In this document: in pieces, positions 46,165 through 54,725 of the stretch
Layout: each line of letters begins with the position of its first letter
Numbering within the stretch: position 1 is the stretch's first letter
Origin: Hondaea fermentalgiana
Taxonomy: Eukaryota; Sar; Bigyra; Thraustochytrida; Thraustochytriidae
Length of the DNA stretch: 64,000 bases
Reading direction: 5' to 3'
NCBI GenBank assembly: GCA_014084085.1
Contig: NPFB01000013.1
Span: forward strand, 6,687 to 70,686
The notes under the pieces: model-generated
Seen by the model: the letters and a program-made list of their open reading frames with translations, nothing else
Told to the model about the DNA's origin: nothing
Database searches by the model: none
Made by a program: the position numbers and the translations under genes

Positions 46165-49100
46165 TCAGACGGTTGACTGGATGAGGTCCTTGATAATGAC
46201 ACGAGTTTGTTTGTCGGGCCGCGCAGGATTCTCTACGAATCGGAGGTTAAACTCGCGCTGCGCAAACTCATCGCTCTTGTAAAAGTGCGTCAAGTCGTGC
46301 ACGCCGAGCTCACGGGCCCTGCGCTCGAACTCACTGACCTGGACCTGTGCAGAAACCTGATCAGGTGTCATAAAGTGCTGCTGTGTGCGAAACATCTCCT
46401 CCAAAAGGTAGATGAGGAGCTCGTTGTGATCCTTGTTGCACGTGATGTATCGCTGGAAGGATCGACGGAGTTGACGCATGACGGAAAACTTTTGAGCACC
46501 AATGAAACTGTCGAGCATGACCTGAATTGCGCGGTCGAGATCATCATCGCGCACGTACTCTCGCAGTTGCATCCGCGCAAAGGACTCGGCGATGCGTAAA
46601 ATGGACTCCATATGACGCACGGCAATGGGAATACCTCCACTGTTCATGGATTCTGCTCGAAGCTCCGCATAAAGATTCTCAATCTTGTTGACGTCAATTC
46701 GCTCGAGCTGTGGTTTGAGAGAGCGCGCGTAGAGAATGTACTTGCGCAAGAGCTCTTGATCGATGACCTCTCCGTTCGCCGCGCCTTCGCACCAGCTGGA
46801 AAACGTATTGACATTGCGGCCCGCGAGCGGGTCGTCTTCAGTTTCGAGAGCCGCTTGATCACTGGCGCCACCAGCGCCGCCCGCATATGGATCCTCCGCG
46901 TCGAGGCGACGCTGCTGAAGCTGGCGGGCTTCTTCCGGGGAAAGGCATCCTTCGGGATGAGACTTGACATGTGAGCCGACGACAAACTTGGCAAGACGTT
47001 CGTCGGCAAGGGGGTCGATGCGATCCTGCAACACGCAGAGAATGTCAAAGCGCTGAATGATTGGATCCGTAAGAGCCACCTGCTCGCTAAAGCTCTTCTG
47101 CGGGTCGTAGCGGCCTCCAATCGGGTTTGCGGCAGCAACAACCGAGCAGCGCGCCTGGAGCGTTGTGACGATGCCAGCCTTGGAAATGGAGATGCTTTGC
47201 TGTTCCATGGCCTCGTGAATCGAGGTCCGATCTTGGTCGTTCATCTTGTCAAACTCATCGATGAGACAAACACCGCGGTCTGCAAGGACGAGGGCGCCTC
47301 CTTCGAGGACCCACTCCTTGGAAATTGGATCCTTTTGCACAGCAGCAGTCAGACCTACGGCAGAGGCGCCCTTGCCGGTTGTGTAAACAGCACGCGGTGC
47401 GGTTTTCTCTACGTATTTGAGACACTGCGACTTTGCCGTACCAGGATCGCCCATGAGAAGCACATTGATATCGCCACGGATACGATGCTTGTTTTTGACG
47501 TTGAGCTCGCGGCCGCCGAACATTGCAAGGGCAAGGGCTGTCTTGACCTCTTTGTGGCCGTAGATGGATGGTGCGATGGAGGTAATGACGCGGTCGATAA
47601 TTTGAGGGTCCCGTGACAGTCGCTGAAAGCGCGCCCTGTCCTCGTCAGTGATGAGCACCGAGCTTGCAAGGTCCTCGGTTTTACGAATATGGTTCGCCTC
47701 CAAGACGGTTGCAAAGACCGGGAACCCCTGCTGAGCATTCAAGTATCTGTTGGATACCTCGTGCTTGTAAATGCCGGTGACTTCAATCTCCTCGCCAGGT
47801 CTCGCAGAGTCGACGAGGTCTGCGTACAGGTTGACAGTTTTGTAGCGTGGCACTCGACCGGGAGGAACGGTTCCAGGAGACTCTTGCAGTAGAATGTGCT
47901 GGTAATTATGGTAGACGGAGGCCTCATCATCGAGCTCGAGAAGGGTCGGTTTTTCATTCTCGCCCGGTTCGCATTCCTCGCAGGTCATGCGAGGCGGAGC
48001 GTCACCTGGCTGCAAGTGAATCGGGCCAACACGACTATGGCACGTCGGGCAGCTGTAAAAGACCTTGCTGAGCATGGGTTTCACTTGGCTCCGGCGCGTA
48101 ACAATTCCCGATACGCGCACAAGCGCGTTCAAGTGAATGGTCCGCAAGTCGCGCAAGGCATCGGCCAGTGGTAGGTCGACAATACGAACGTAGACTTCCT
48201 CTTGAATTTCGCCGTAATTGGGGAATTGCTCAAAGACAACTTTGTTTGCGACATCGTTGAGGAGTGGCAGCACGCCCGCAGGATGGTCTGCGAGCCAAAT
48301 GGCCAGCGTCGGCTTGGACTTGCTCAGGTGCATGTATGAGACGAGAAGTGATTGAGTGTTGCGCATGCACATGTCGCTGATTCGTTCCTCATACACGGGC
48401 CGCGAGTTGTCGCTCTCGACAAAGGTGCGAAGAAAGTCCTCAAAGCGACGCTTTACTTCGTTCTGCACAGCCTCGTTTTCCACGAATTCTGTCAGCGGCA
48501 CGATAAAGTTTTGCAAGTCTACAGGGGCTGTGTCGGCGGGCTCCTCGTCGGCGTCTTCGGAATTTTCCTCTCCGTCAGCGGCAGCGTACTCATACGCCTC
48601 TCGGCGCGCCCGCGCGCGACGGCGCTCAGCATCGTCCTCGTCTTCTTCAGAGTCAGAGTCATCCTGCAGCATTCCCGGCAAGCGGACCTGCCGGCCTTGT
48701 TCCTCGCGATCACGCTCGGCCAGCTCTTGCTCTGCACGCTTGCGCTGGGCAGCACTCATGTTCCGGTACTCGTTGCCGTCGAGCATGGTCATATCATAAT
48801 TATCGAGCTCTGCGATGGCGCGGTAGTCGCGCTCAGCGGTGTCCTCGAGGTCCTCGCCTTCGTCATCTTCTTCCTCGGCGGCGGCGCGAGCAGCCATAGC
48901 GTCTGGATCGCCGTCTTCTTCGTCGTCGGAGTCGTCTTGGACAGCGGCGGCTGGCCGCCTCGAGCGTGGTGCCGGAGCGTCCTCGTCTTGCGTTCCGAAC
49001 ATGCGCTTCACTGCAGCGCCAGCATCGATGGCCGCGTTCAAGACCTCTTCGTCCAGGTCGTTGGCCCTGTTGTTGCGATTTTGACGCCGCTCAGTCTGCC

Positions 49101-49287
49101 GCCGGTCCTCTTCATCCTCGTCATCTTCATCGCTCTCTCCGCCGCTCTCGCGGTGGCGGTTCTTGACGTTTTCATTCTCATTTTCCATCTCGTTGCCGCT
49201 GTCGTCGTCGCTGCTCTCGCTGTTTTTCCTCTGCCGTCTCAGCCTTTTGCGTGGTCTACGGGCATTTGCAGATCCTGGCGCCCTCAC
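46165..49287 (-). CDS. MCM2: MCM2, subunit of the MCM2-7 replicative helicase
   Basis: The product is 1,040 residues, somewhat longer than typical MCM2 because of a long acidic N-terminal tail (about 1-260) rich in Asp/Glu with basic patches, as expected for the MCM2 histone-binding tail. The N-terminal domain has a zinc-binding C-x2-C...C-x2-C set (CPTC and CEEC, about residues 411-438). The AAA+ core has Walker A GDPGTAKSQ at about 613, Walker B LIDEFDKM, sensor-1 region AAANPIGGRYDP, and the arginine-finger segment, here QRFD rather than the usual SRFD. The phrase FVVGSHVKSHPE after it is characteristic of MCM2 over other MCM paralogues. The start is the first ATG of the frame (49287); a Met about 33 codons further in is an alternative. 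The stop is TGA. Confidence 0.97.
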   Translation of the reverse strand: MRAPGSANARRPRKRLRRQRKNSESSDDDSGNEMENENENVKNRHRESGGESDEDDEDEEDRRQTERRQNRNNRANDLDEEVLNAAIDAGAAVKRMFGTQDEDAPAPRSRRPAAAVQDDSDDEEDGDPDAMAARAAAEEEDDEGEDLEDTAERDYRAIAELDNYDMTMLDGNEYRNMSAAQRKRAEQELAERDREEQGRQVRLPGMLQDDSDSEEDEDDAERRRARARREAYEYAAADGEENSEDADEEPADTAPVDLQNFIVPLTEFVENEAVQNEVKRRFEDFLRTFVESDNSRPVYEERISDMCMRNTQSLLVSYMHLSKSKPTLAIWLADHPAGVLPLLNDVANKVVFEQFPNYGEIQEEVYVRIVDLPLADALRDLRTIHLNALVRVSGIVTRRSQVKPMLSKVFYSCPTCHSRVGPIHLQPGDAPPRMTCEECEPGENEKPTLLELDDEASVYHNYQHILLQESPGTVPPGRVPRYKTVNLYADLVDSARPGEEIEVTGIYKHEVSNRYLNAQQGFPVFATVLEANHIRKTEDLASSVLITDEDRARFQRLSRDPQIIDRVITSIAPSIYGHKEVKTALALAMFGGRELNVKNKHRIRGDINVLLMGDPGTAKSQCLKYVEKTAPRAVYTTGKGASAVGLTAAVQKDPISKEWVLEGGALVLADRGVCLIDEFDKMNDQDRTSIHEAMEQQSISISKAGIVTTLQARCSVVAAANPIGGRYDPQKSFSEQVALTDPIIQRFDILCVLQDRIDPLADERLAKFVVGSHVKSHPEGCLSPEEARQLQQRRLDAEDPYAGGAGGASDQAALETEDDPLAGRNVNTFSSWCEGAANGEVIDQELLRKYILYARSLKPQLERIDVNKIENLYAELRAESMNSGGIPIAVRHMESILRIAESFARMQLREYVRDDDLDRAIQVMLDSFIGAQKFSVMRQLRRSFQRYITCNKDHNELLIYLLEEMFRTQQHFMTPDQVSAQVQVSEFERRARELGVHDLTHFYKSDEFAQREFNLRFVENPARPDKQTRVIIKDLIQSTV

Positions 49288-49639
49288 TTCGTTCTGCGAT
49301 TCATGTCCCGGTTGCGCGCGCAGATTATGTCAATTCCGTCGTCAGTCCTTCTTCTCTCCCAGCGAAGTCAGTACCTTTGCAGCTCAACCTACTGTGTCTT
49401 GGTCGCCGTCTTGTCCTTGGTCGCGGCGCGCGGCGCCCGTCTCCTCGTCGTCGTCGCTCTCGGCGCGCCGCCGCGTTACGCCCTCGCCCTGCGCCATGAT
49501 CGCGCGCCCGAGAGGCTTGGTGGTGGCGCTGCTGCTGCTACTGCTGCTGCTGCTGCTGGCGGTGCTGCTGCTGCTGGCGGTGCTGCTGCTGCGCGCGGCC
49601 TCCGCGGCCGTCCGTCGCCCGAGACGCGCGCGGTCTCCG

Positions 49640-49844
49640 CTCTGCTCTGCTCTGCTCTGCTCTGCTCTGCTCTGCTCTGCTCTGCTCTGCTNNNNNNNNN
49701 NNNNNNNNNNNNNNNNNNNNNNNNNNNNNNNNNNNNNNNNNNNNNNNNNNNNNNNNNNNNNNNNNNNNNNNNNNNNNNNNNNNNNNNNNNNCTCTGCTCT
49801 GCTCTGCTCTGCTCTGCTCTGCTCTGCTCTGCTCTGCTCTGCTC
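49640..49844. repeat. CTCTG pentanucleotide array, interrupted by the gap
   Basis: Uninterrupted TCTGC/CTCTG units run up to 49691 and resume at 49792 until about 49844. The same unit on both sides shows that the gap lies within one array whose true length is unknown. Confidence 0.95.
49692..49791. other. Assembly gap (100 N)
   Basis: Exactly 100 N, a common placeholder for a gap of unknown size. Reading frames crossing it are artefacts. Confidence 0.99.
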
Positions 49845-49952
49845 GTCTGCGCGAGCGTCGAGGTCGACCTCGAAGCAGCTTTGGTCGTTAGGTTGCCGCT
49901 GATGGATTGATTACTAGTCGCCGAGGCGCGTGACCGGTGACGGTTAGGTTGC

Positions 49953-49960
49953 TAGGCCTA
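49953..49960. promoter_or_regulatory. TAGGCCTA palindrome
   Basis: Second exact copy of the 8-mer, inside CTAGGCCTAGCTAGGCC. It is 666 bp (plus the unknown gap) upstream of the MCM2 start and 212 bp past the ankyrin gene's stop. Confidence 0.25.
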
Positions 49961-50171
49961 GCTAGGCCGCAGCTGCTAATAAGGGCGCAGTGCGAGGGGC
50001 TCGAGCAGATCCCAGCTGGCCTCCTCCTGCCCGAGAGCTTGCTTACTTTCATGGTGTGCAAAATGCTTGCGTGTATGAATGGACTCGATGGCGGGAAGGA
50101 AATCAGATAGATTTGGATAGGTTGTTATTCAGTGTCAATTCACTTGCATAGATGAGACGGGATCTCACGTG

Positions 50172-52049
50172 TCAGTCCATGAGAGGGCTCGTGACGAGGC
50201 CGGTCAACAGGTTTTCTGCGACCCGGAAGGCGTGACCATGCGACCATACCGAGGAGGTGACATCGTGGCCAAAGGCCATGGCGAGCACGCGTAATAAAGA
50301 GTCCTTGGACAAGACACTCCACGGATGGGAGTCGCGACGCGTCGCAGAAATGATACCCAAACAACGTCTGCAGGCCTGCACGGTGTTGGAAAGGAGAAGC
50401 TCGTACGCGGCAGCAATACGGGGATCAACGAGAACAGCATCCGGCCGGAGCGAGATTTGGACACGCTTGCTGCGCAAAATTGTGGCAAAAACAGCGTCGC
50501 TGCGTGCGCTGCGAAGAGCTCGATTGTCCAAGTGTGAAGCGTCAACAAGAGGGTGCAAGAGGATGAGATTGATGATCTCGAGATTGCCTCTGGCGCTCGC
50601 CAAGTAAATCGCATTCTGATGCTGGGCTGACGGGTCAGCGCCTGCTCTTAGCAACATTTTGACGACCTCAGTTCTCTGAAAGCTCACGGCCAAGCGCAAT
50701 GGCATGTCTGCCGAAGCGTGCAACCTCACTTTGTCACCAAGGCGCGGGTGATGAAGAAGCAAACAAACGAGCCACGTCCGCCCGTTTTCGCATGCATACC
50801 GAAACATGCGGTCAAGAATATCGCCGCTGCAGTTTTCGTGGGGGTTGACTCGCTCATCGTTGAGCAAAAGGATCACAGTCTCAACGTGATTATACGCGTA
50901 AGCTTCGCACAACGCGCGGTAGTTGTGACTCGTTGGATCGGCGCGTCCGTCGGCAAGGAGCAAGCGCACGCACTCTGCCTCGCCCCGTGCAGCGGCTTCT
51001 TCGAGGAGGTCTGATGATGGCCTCACGCGTGGATCTTGCAATAGGCCCTGGACGATTTGAGGGTGCCCACCCTTAATTGCAAGGCGGAGCGGGAGGCTGT
51101 CTTCCACCGCCGGGTCGCATGTTTCGCACCCGAGGAGTAATTTGCATATTGACCAATGTCCATTGTAGGCCGCGAGCCGAATGGCGTAATTGTTTTGCGA
51201 AGCCGGATCGACGGTGTCAAAAAGTAACGCCGAATGGGAAGTTGAGGGCCGTTGCCACGCGAGTAGCGCCTGGCAGATTGCGAGATGGCCGTACGCGGCA
51301 GCGGTACGAAAGGCATCATCGTTGAGCACCGTGGGGTCGACGTCTGGATGTTCGAGCAAAAGACACACAAGCTCGAGATTTCCTTTTTGGCAAGCGACAC
51401 GAATGCAATACTGGTTCGAAGCGGTGATGTCAACGCGGCCGTCGTCGAGCAGAATGCGAACAATTTCAATGTGGCCCATGCGACACGCCTTTCGCAGCGC
51501 TAGCGAGTGAGCATTGCGCGGGTCTAGCCAGCTCACTTGGTTGACAGAGGACAGAGAGCTATGAAGGGCCTGAAGCAGCTTGTTGCGACCTCTTGCTGCT
51601 GCTGCAGCTGCTGCTGTTGCCGCTTCACCGCCGCCACCGCCGCCGTCGCTGCCGCCACCGCCGCTGCTGCCGCTACCGTCCGAAGACAATCTCCTTGGGT
51701 CTACCTCACTTTCGGCCGGCTCCTCGGCTCTGGGCGACTTTCCTGCAGAGTCGCCTCGAGTCTTGGCAGTAACGTGCAGAGCTGGGACGAGGACATGATC
51801 TTCTCCCTCGTCTACCACGTGGTGTCTTGACGCCGCGAGTAGAGCCTGCACGGTCTCGACGTTGCCGCGCGAGCACGCCGCGACGAGCCCCTCGAAGGCA
51901 CTCGGCCCTGAGAGCGACTTGCGATCACCGCAGCCTGGCCTGCGCGCCGCGAGGAGCTCCCGCGCGCGCTCGGCGTCGTCGCTCCGGCACGCTTCCGCGT
52001 AAGCCGCCTCCGCCAGCGCTGGCGCCAGCACGCTCTCGCTGGCGCCCAT
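50172..52049 (-). CDS. Ankyrin-repeat protein with N-myristoylation-type start
   Basis: The product is 625 residues. The N-terminus MGASES has Gly2 and Ser6, as in N-myristoylated proteins, so membrane attachment is plausible. Ankyrin-like helices begin near residue 10-75. A low-complexity Gly/Ser then Ala run lies at about 123-152. A block of roughly ten ankyrin repeats spans about 178-520, with wording such as ALRKACRMGHIEIVRILL, RVACQKGNLELVCLLL and NAIYLASARGNLEIINLILL. Repeats often carry the variant DPRVDP in the turn. The last 100 residues have no recognised domain. Ankyrin stacks bind proteins; the partner is unknown. It shares a 283-bp divergent promoter with the LtrA gene at 52333. 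Confidence 0.92.
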   Translation of the reverse strand: MGASESVLAPALAEAAYAEACRSDDAERARELLAARRPGCGDRKSLSGPSAFEGLVAACSRGNVETVQALLAASRHHVVDEGEDHVLVPALHVTAKTRGDSAGKSPRAEEPAESEVDPRRLSSDGSGSSGGGGSDGGGGGGEAATAAAAAAARGRNKLLQALHSSLSSVNQVSWLDPRNAHSLALRKACRMGHIEIVRILLDDGRVDITASNQYCIRVACQKGNLELVCLLLEHPDVDPTVLNDDAFRTAAAYGHLAICQALLAWQRPSTSHSALLFDTVDPASQNNYAIRLAAYNGHWSICKLLLGCETCDPAVEDSLPLRLAIKGGHPQIVQGLLQDPRVRPSSDLLEEAAARGEAECVRLLLADGRADPTSHNYRALCEAYAYNHVETVILLLNDERVNPHENCSGDILDRMFRYACENGRTWLVCLLLHHPRLGDKVRLHASADMPLRLAVSFQRTEVVKMLLRAGADPSAQHQNAIYLASARGNLEIINLILLHPLVDASHLDNRALRSARSDAVFATILRSKRVQISLRPDAVLVDPRIAAAYELLLSNTVQACRRCLGIISATRRDSHPWSVLSKDSLLRVLAMAFGHDVTSSVWSHGHAFRVAENLLTGLVTSPLMD

Positions 52050-52150
52050 CGCGCGCGCGAAGCTGCAGCTGGAGCTGGCTGGCTGGCTGAAATGGCGATT
52101 TGTTTGCGAGTCCTCGTAACTTTGCCCATCACATCACAGGTTGCGCAAGC

Positions 52151-52195
52151 AAATTGCGTTGCGATAAATTGCGTTGCGATAAATTGCGTTGCGCA
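52151..52195. repeat. Three tandem 15-bp repeats in a divergent promoter
   Basis: AAATTGCGTTGCGAT units start at 52151, 52166 and 52181; the third ends in C instead of AT. They lie between the ankyrin start (52049) and the LtrA start (52333). They could be a regulatory array or a chance microsatellite. Confidence 0.9.
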
Positions 52196-52332
52196 AATCA
52201 TCGTCCTCGAAATCTCAGCCGAGGAGCCGAGAGAGAGGCAGAGGGAGGTGTCCGCGACGGGTGGCAGAAATAAGATTGTGCAGCAGAAACGCAAGGCGAG
52301 GCGACGCTGGCGAGGCTACTGCGGCTGGGAAG

Positions 52333-53742
52333 ATGGCGGAGATGCGCAGACTGTGGGCCAGGCCGGTCGTGGCGGCAGAGTGGGACGAGGAGTACGAGGA
52401 AAGGTCCGCGCAATGGTGGGAACTCTTCGTTGACCTCGTGTACGTCGCGGCTGTGACCAACGTCGCAGACGGACTCAAGGACGCCCTCGAAGCAGGGCCG
52501 CGCGGACACGGGGCGACAGGCTTTGAGGCTGCTGTCGACTTTGCGTCGCAATTCACGCTCTTCTTCACAGGCTGGCTCGACTACACTGTTTTCGAGACGC
52601 GCTTCATTGACACATCGCTCACACACTCTGTCATGCTCTTTTTCTACCTTTTGGCCACCTCCGAAATGGTCGCCAACGCAGGATCGCTGGCATCCACGCA
52701 AGACTTTGTGAGCGCCGCAATCTTCCAGCGCATGGCTCTCATGTGTCTGTCCTTGTCAGTTTACGTCCTTCTTCCTCGCGGCAGGCGTCAGGCGATGGTC
52801 GACATGCTGCATCTTGTGCCGGGTGTGATTGTGCTTGGACTTTGCCTTCTTTGCGGCGCTTCGCAAACCGTCTTGCGCGTTTTCGTGACGCTTCTGGCGC
52901 TTTTTGAGCTTAGTTTCCCACTCGAGGCCCACATCTTCAATTTACTCTCGCGCAAAGGCGTACCCATCAACATTGACCACTTTCAGGATCGTCTCGGATG
53001 CTTTGTCATGCTCGTGCTCGGAGAAAGCGTCGTTTCGTCGGTCATCACGGAGCATCAAATTGAGAAAAAGCCGCCAGGCTTTGACACGGGAATGGCTCTT
53101 TCCTTGGCCATGACCTTCTCCATCGCCCTTGTATATTATGCAATCGTGCCGCCGCGCTTGCTCAACGCGCTGCGCCGTTCTGCTTTCGCTGGGATTGGTC
53201 TTGTTTTTGCGCACTGGGCTTTGGGCTTGGCGCTCTTGGGCATGGGCGTCGGCGTCAAGCTCATCATGGCGGTCCTCTGCAACCCGACCGAGAGCGCGCT
53301 TGCACCGCGTGCACATTGGCTGCTCTTCGTCTCACTAGGCGTGGCCATGGGGGCCATGATGGTCATGCGCATGCTTCATTACTGGGGCCGACACCCTGCG
53401 CCCTCGGACCCTCTGCACATTCGTCGCGCAAAATATGTGTGGTGGTCCGGTCTCGCCCTCTCCATGCCTTTGCCCTGGATCGTTGCGGCTGTGACGCTTG
53501 GCCAGCACCCGGAAGGCGTCGGCGCTCTCGCGGCTTTGGGCCAAGCTGTCGCCTGCATCCTTGGCTTCGTTCTCTTTGAGACCTGCATTGTGCATTGGCT
53601 CAGGGCTCAGGGCTTTGGCATACTCAATGCAACACCGGCACAAGAATCGTCGGGCTCTCACGCCGCAGACGCTGCGATCATGACACGCGTCCCAGGATCT
53701 CACGAGAGCACGCCGTTGCTCGATTCCTTGTCATCTGTATGA
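52333..53742 (+). CDS. LtrA-family multi-pass membrane protein, copy 1
   Basis: The product is 469 residues from the ATG at 52333 (MAEMRRLWAR); the frame is open further up but only through Arg/Ser-rich low-complexity sequence and part of the 5' region. It matches the bacterial low-temperature-requirement A (LtrA) family: the N-terminal WWELFVDLVYVAAVTN (about 28-43) starts the first membrane helix, and HFQDRLGCFVMLVLGES (about 215-231) is the family hallmark. Around ten hydrophobic segments are visible between 30 and 445, and the C-terminal 25 residues are soluble. The biochemical function of LtrA proteins is not established. A tandem paralogue follows at 54726. The stop is TGA at 53740-53742. 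Confidence 0.9.
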   Translation: MAEMRRLWARPVVAAEWDEEYEERSAQWWELFVDLVYVAAVTNVADGLKDALEAGPRGHGATGFEAAVDFASQFTLFFTGWLDYTVFETRFIDTSLTHSVMLFFYLLATSEMVANAGSLASTQDFVSAAIFQRMALMCLSLSVYVLLPRGRRQAMVDMLHLVPGVIVLGLCLLCGASQTVLRVFVTLLALFELSFPLEAHIFNLLSRKGVPINIDHFQDRLGCFVMLVLGESVVSSVITEHQIEKKPPGFDTGMALSLAMTFSIALVYYAIVPPRLLNALRRSAFAGIGLVFAHWALGLALLGMGVGVKLIMAVLCNPTESALAPRAHWLLFVSLGVAMGAMMVMRMLHYWGRHPAPSDPLHIRRAKYVWWSGLALSMPLPWIVAAVTLGQHPEGVGALAALGQAVACILGFVLFETCIVHWLRAQGFGILNATPAQESSGSHAADAAIMTRVPGSHESTPLLDSLSSV

Positions 53743-54725
53743 TGATGATGTGAGTGGTAACGTCATAACGCTCGTGTTCACCACGACTGACATTTGCATC
53801 TACAGCTGCATCTACAGCTGCAGCTGCAGCTGCTGCTGCTGCCGCCACAACACTTCCGAGCGGAGCGTCGTAGCGTTGTCAGTACGATCTTGTCGTCGTT
53901 TCTGACGCGATGAGTCTCACTCCTCACCGGCGACCGTGCCGCAGCTGCAGGCATGCGCACAATCTCCGGCCACACCACCGTCAGCGACGAGCACCGCAGG
54001 ATGCAGTGCAGTCTCCTCTATTCCGCAGCCGCCGGCCACTGCAACAATCCATCCATCCAACCAATCAACCAACTGCAACCAACCAAGCAAACAATCACGC
54101 AACCAACCACTGCATCCAGGAAGCGTCGCGAGCTTCAACAGTCCAGCTTCAAGCTTCCAGCGCCGGGCACACTCGTCTCGTCTAGGTCTCGCAAGAGCTT
54201 CTCGACACGGTCTGTCTGCACTGCGCCGAGATTGACGATGAGGGCGCGGCCTTCATCACCGATCCGGGCGTACGTCATACATCTTTCTGCTCTGGAGATG
54301 CAAGTGCAAGATCAAATGCAGTGGCAGCGTGTATTTGCTTGCCTCGCAGTCGTCTCGCAGTTGCCGACAGCGTCGTGAGCTGCCCTGCCGCTGCACGGGG
54401 CCTCCGAGGAGCCCCCGGAGAGCCTCAGTTCGTGTGGCCGTCGCGCGAGCGGCCCTTGCCAGCTTACTCTGCTATCTTATCCTTGCTCGCCGCCCGCGGC
54501 TCCGCTCGGCCTCACCGGGCTGCCAGACAGACGCGAGCCCGCGCGCCGAGCCGCGCGCTCTCCAGCCAAACGCAAATCGGCGGGCGCACTGCAGCGGTGG
54601 CACCGAGCTGGTGGTGGGTCTGGCACGTGCGCACCGAATCGGAATCGTCCCAGCCGTGCCGGACGAAGCCGCCCTCGCGAGGGAGCTAGCTACAAGCAGG
54701 GAAGGGGCGTGAAGAGGCGGAGAGC
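53743..54725. other. Intergenic region between the LtrA paralogues
   Basis: No gene is seen in 983 bp. It has a CAGCTG/CTGCATCTA-type repeat near 53790-53840, a CCAACCAATC-type run near 54045-54110, and AGCTAGCT at 54684-54691, 35 bp before the next ATG. Frames here are Arg/Ser/Pro-rich low complexity. Confidence 0.55.

Larger units (their letters stand above)
49288..50171. other. Intergenic region with repeats and assembly gap
   Basis: This is the upstream region of MCM2 and the 3' side of the ankyrin gene. It has a CTG-rich run (about 49527-49590), a pentanucleotide array broken by N, and CTAGGCCTAGCTAGG near 49952. Plus-strand frames here include a Leu-rich string from an ATG at 49497 that looks like a signal peptide but follows the CTG repeat and runs into the gap, so no gene is called. 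Confidence 0.5.

Noticed and set aside
48352..49902. Long plus-strand frames (to 49902) across MCM2 and the N gap
   Set aside because: They are antisense to MCM2 and then read through 100 N and a CTCTG array; the N-derived part is meaningless and no domain is present.
53910..54712. Frames of 90-140 residues between the LtrA genes
   Set aside because: Composition-driven (Gln/Asn/Pro/Arg) with no domain; likely promoter and UTR.
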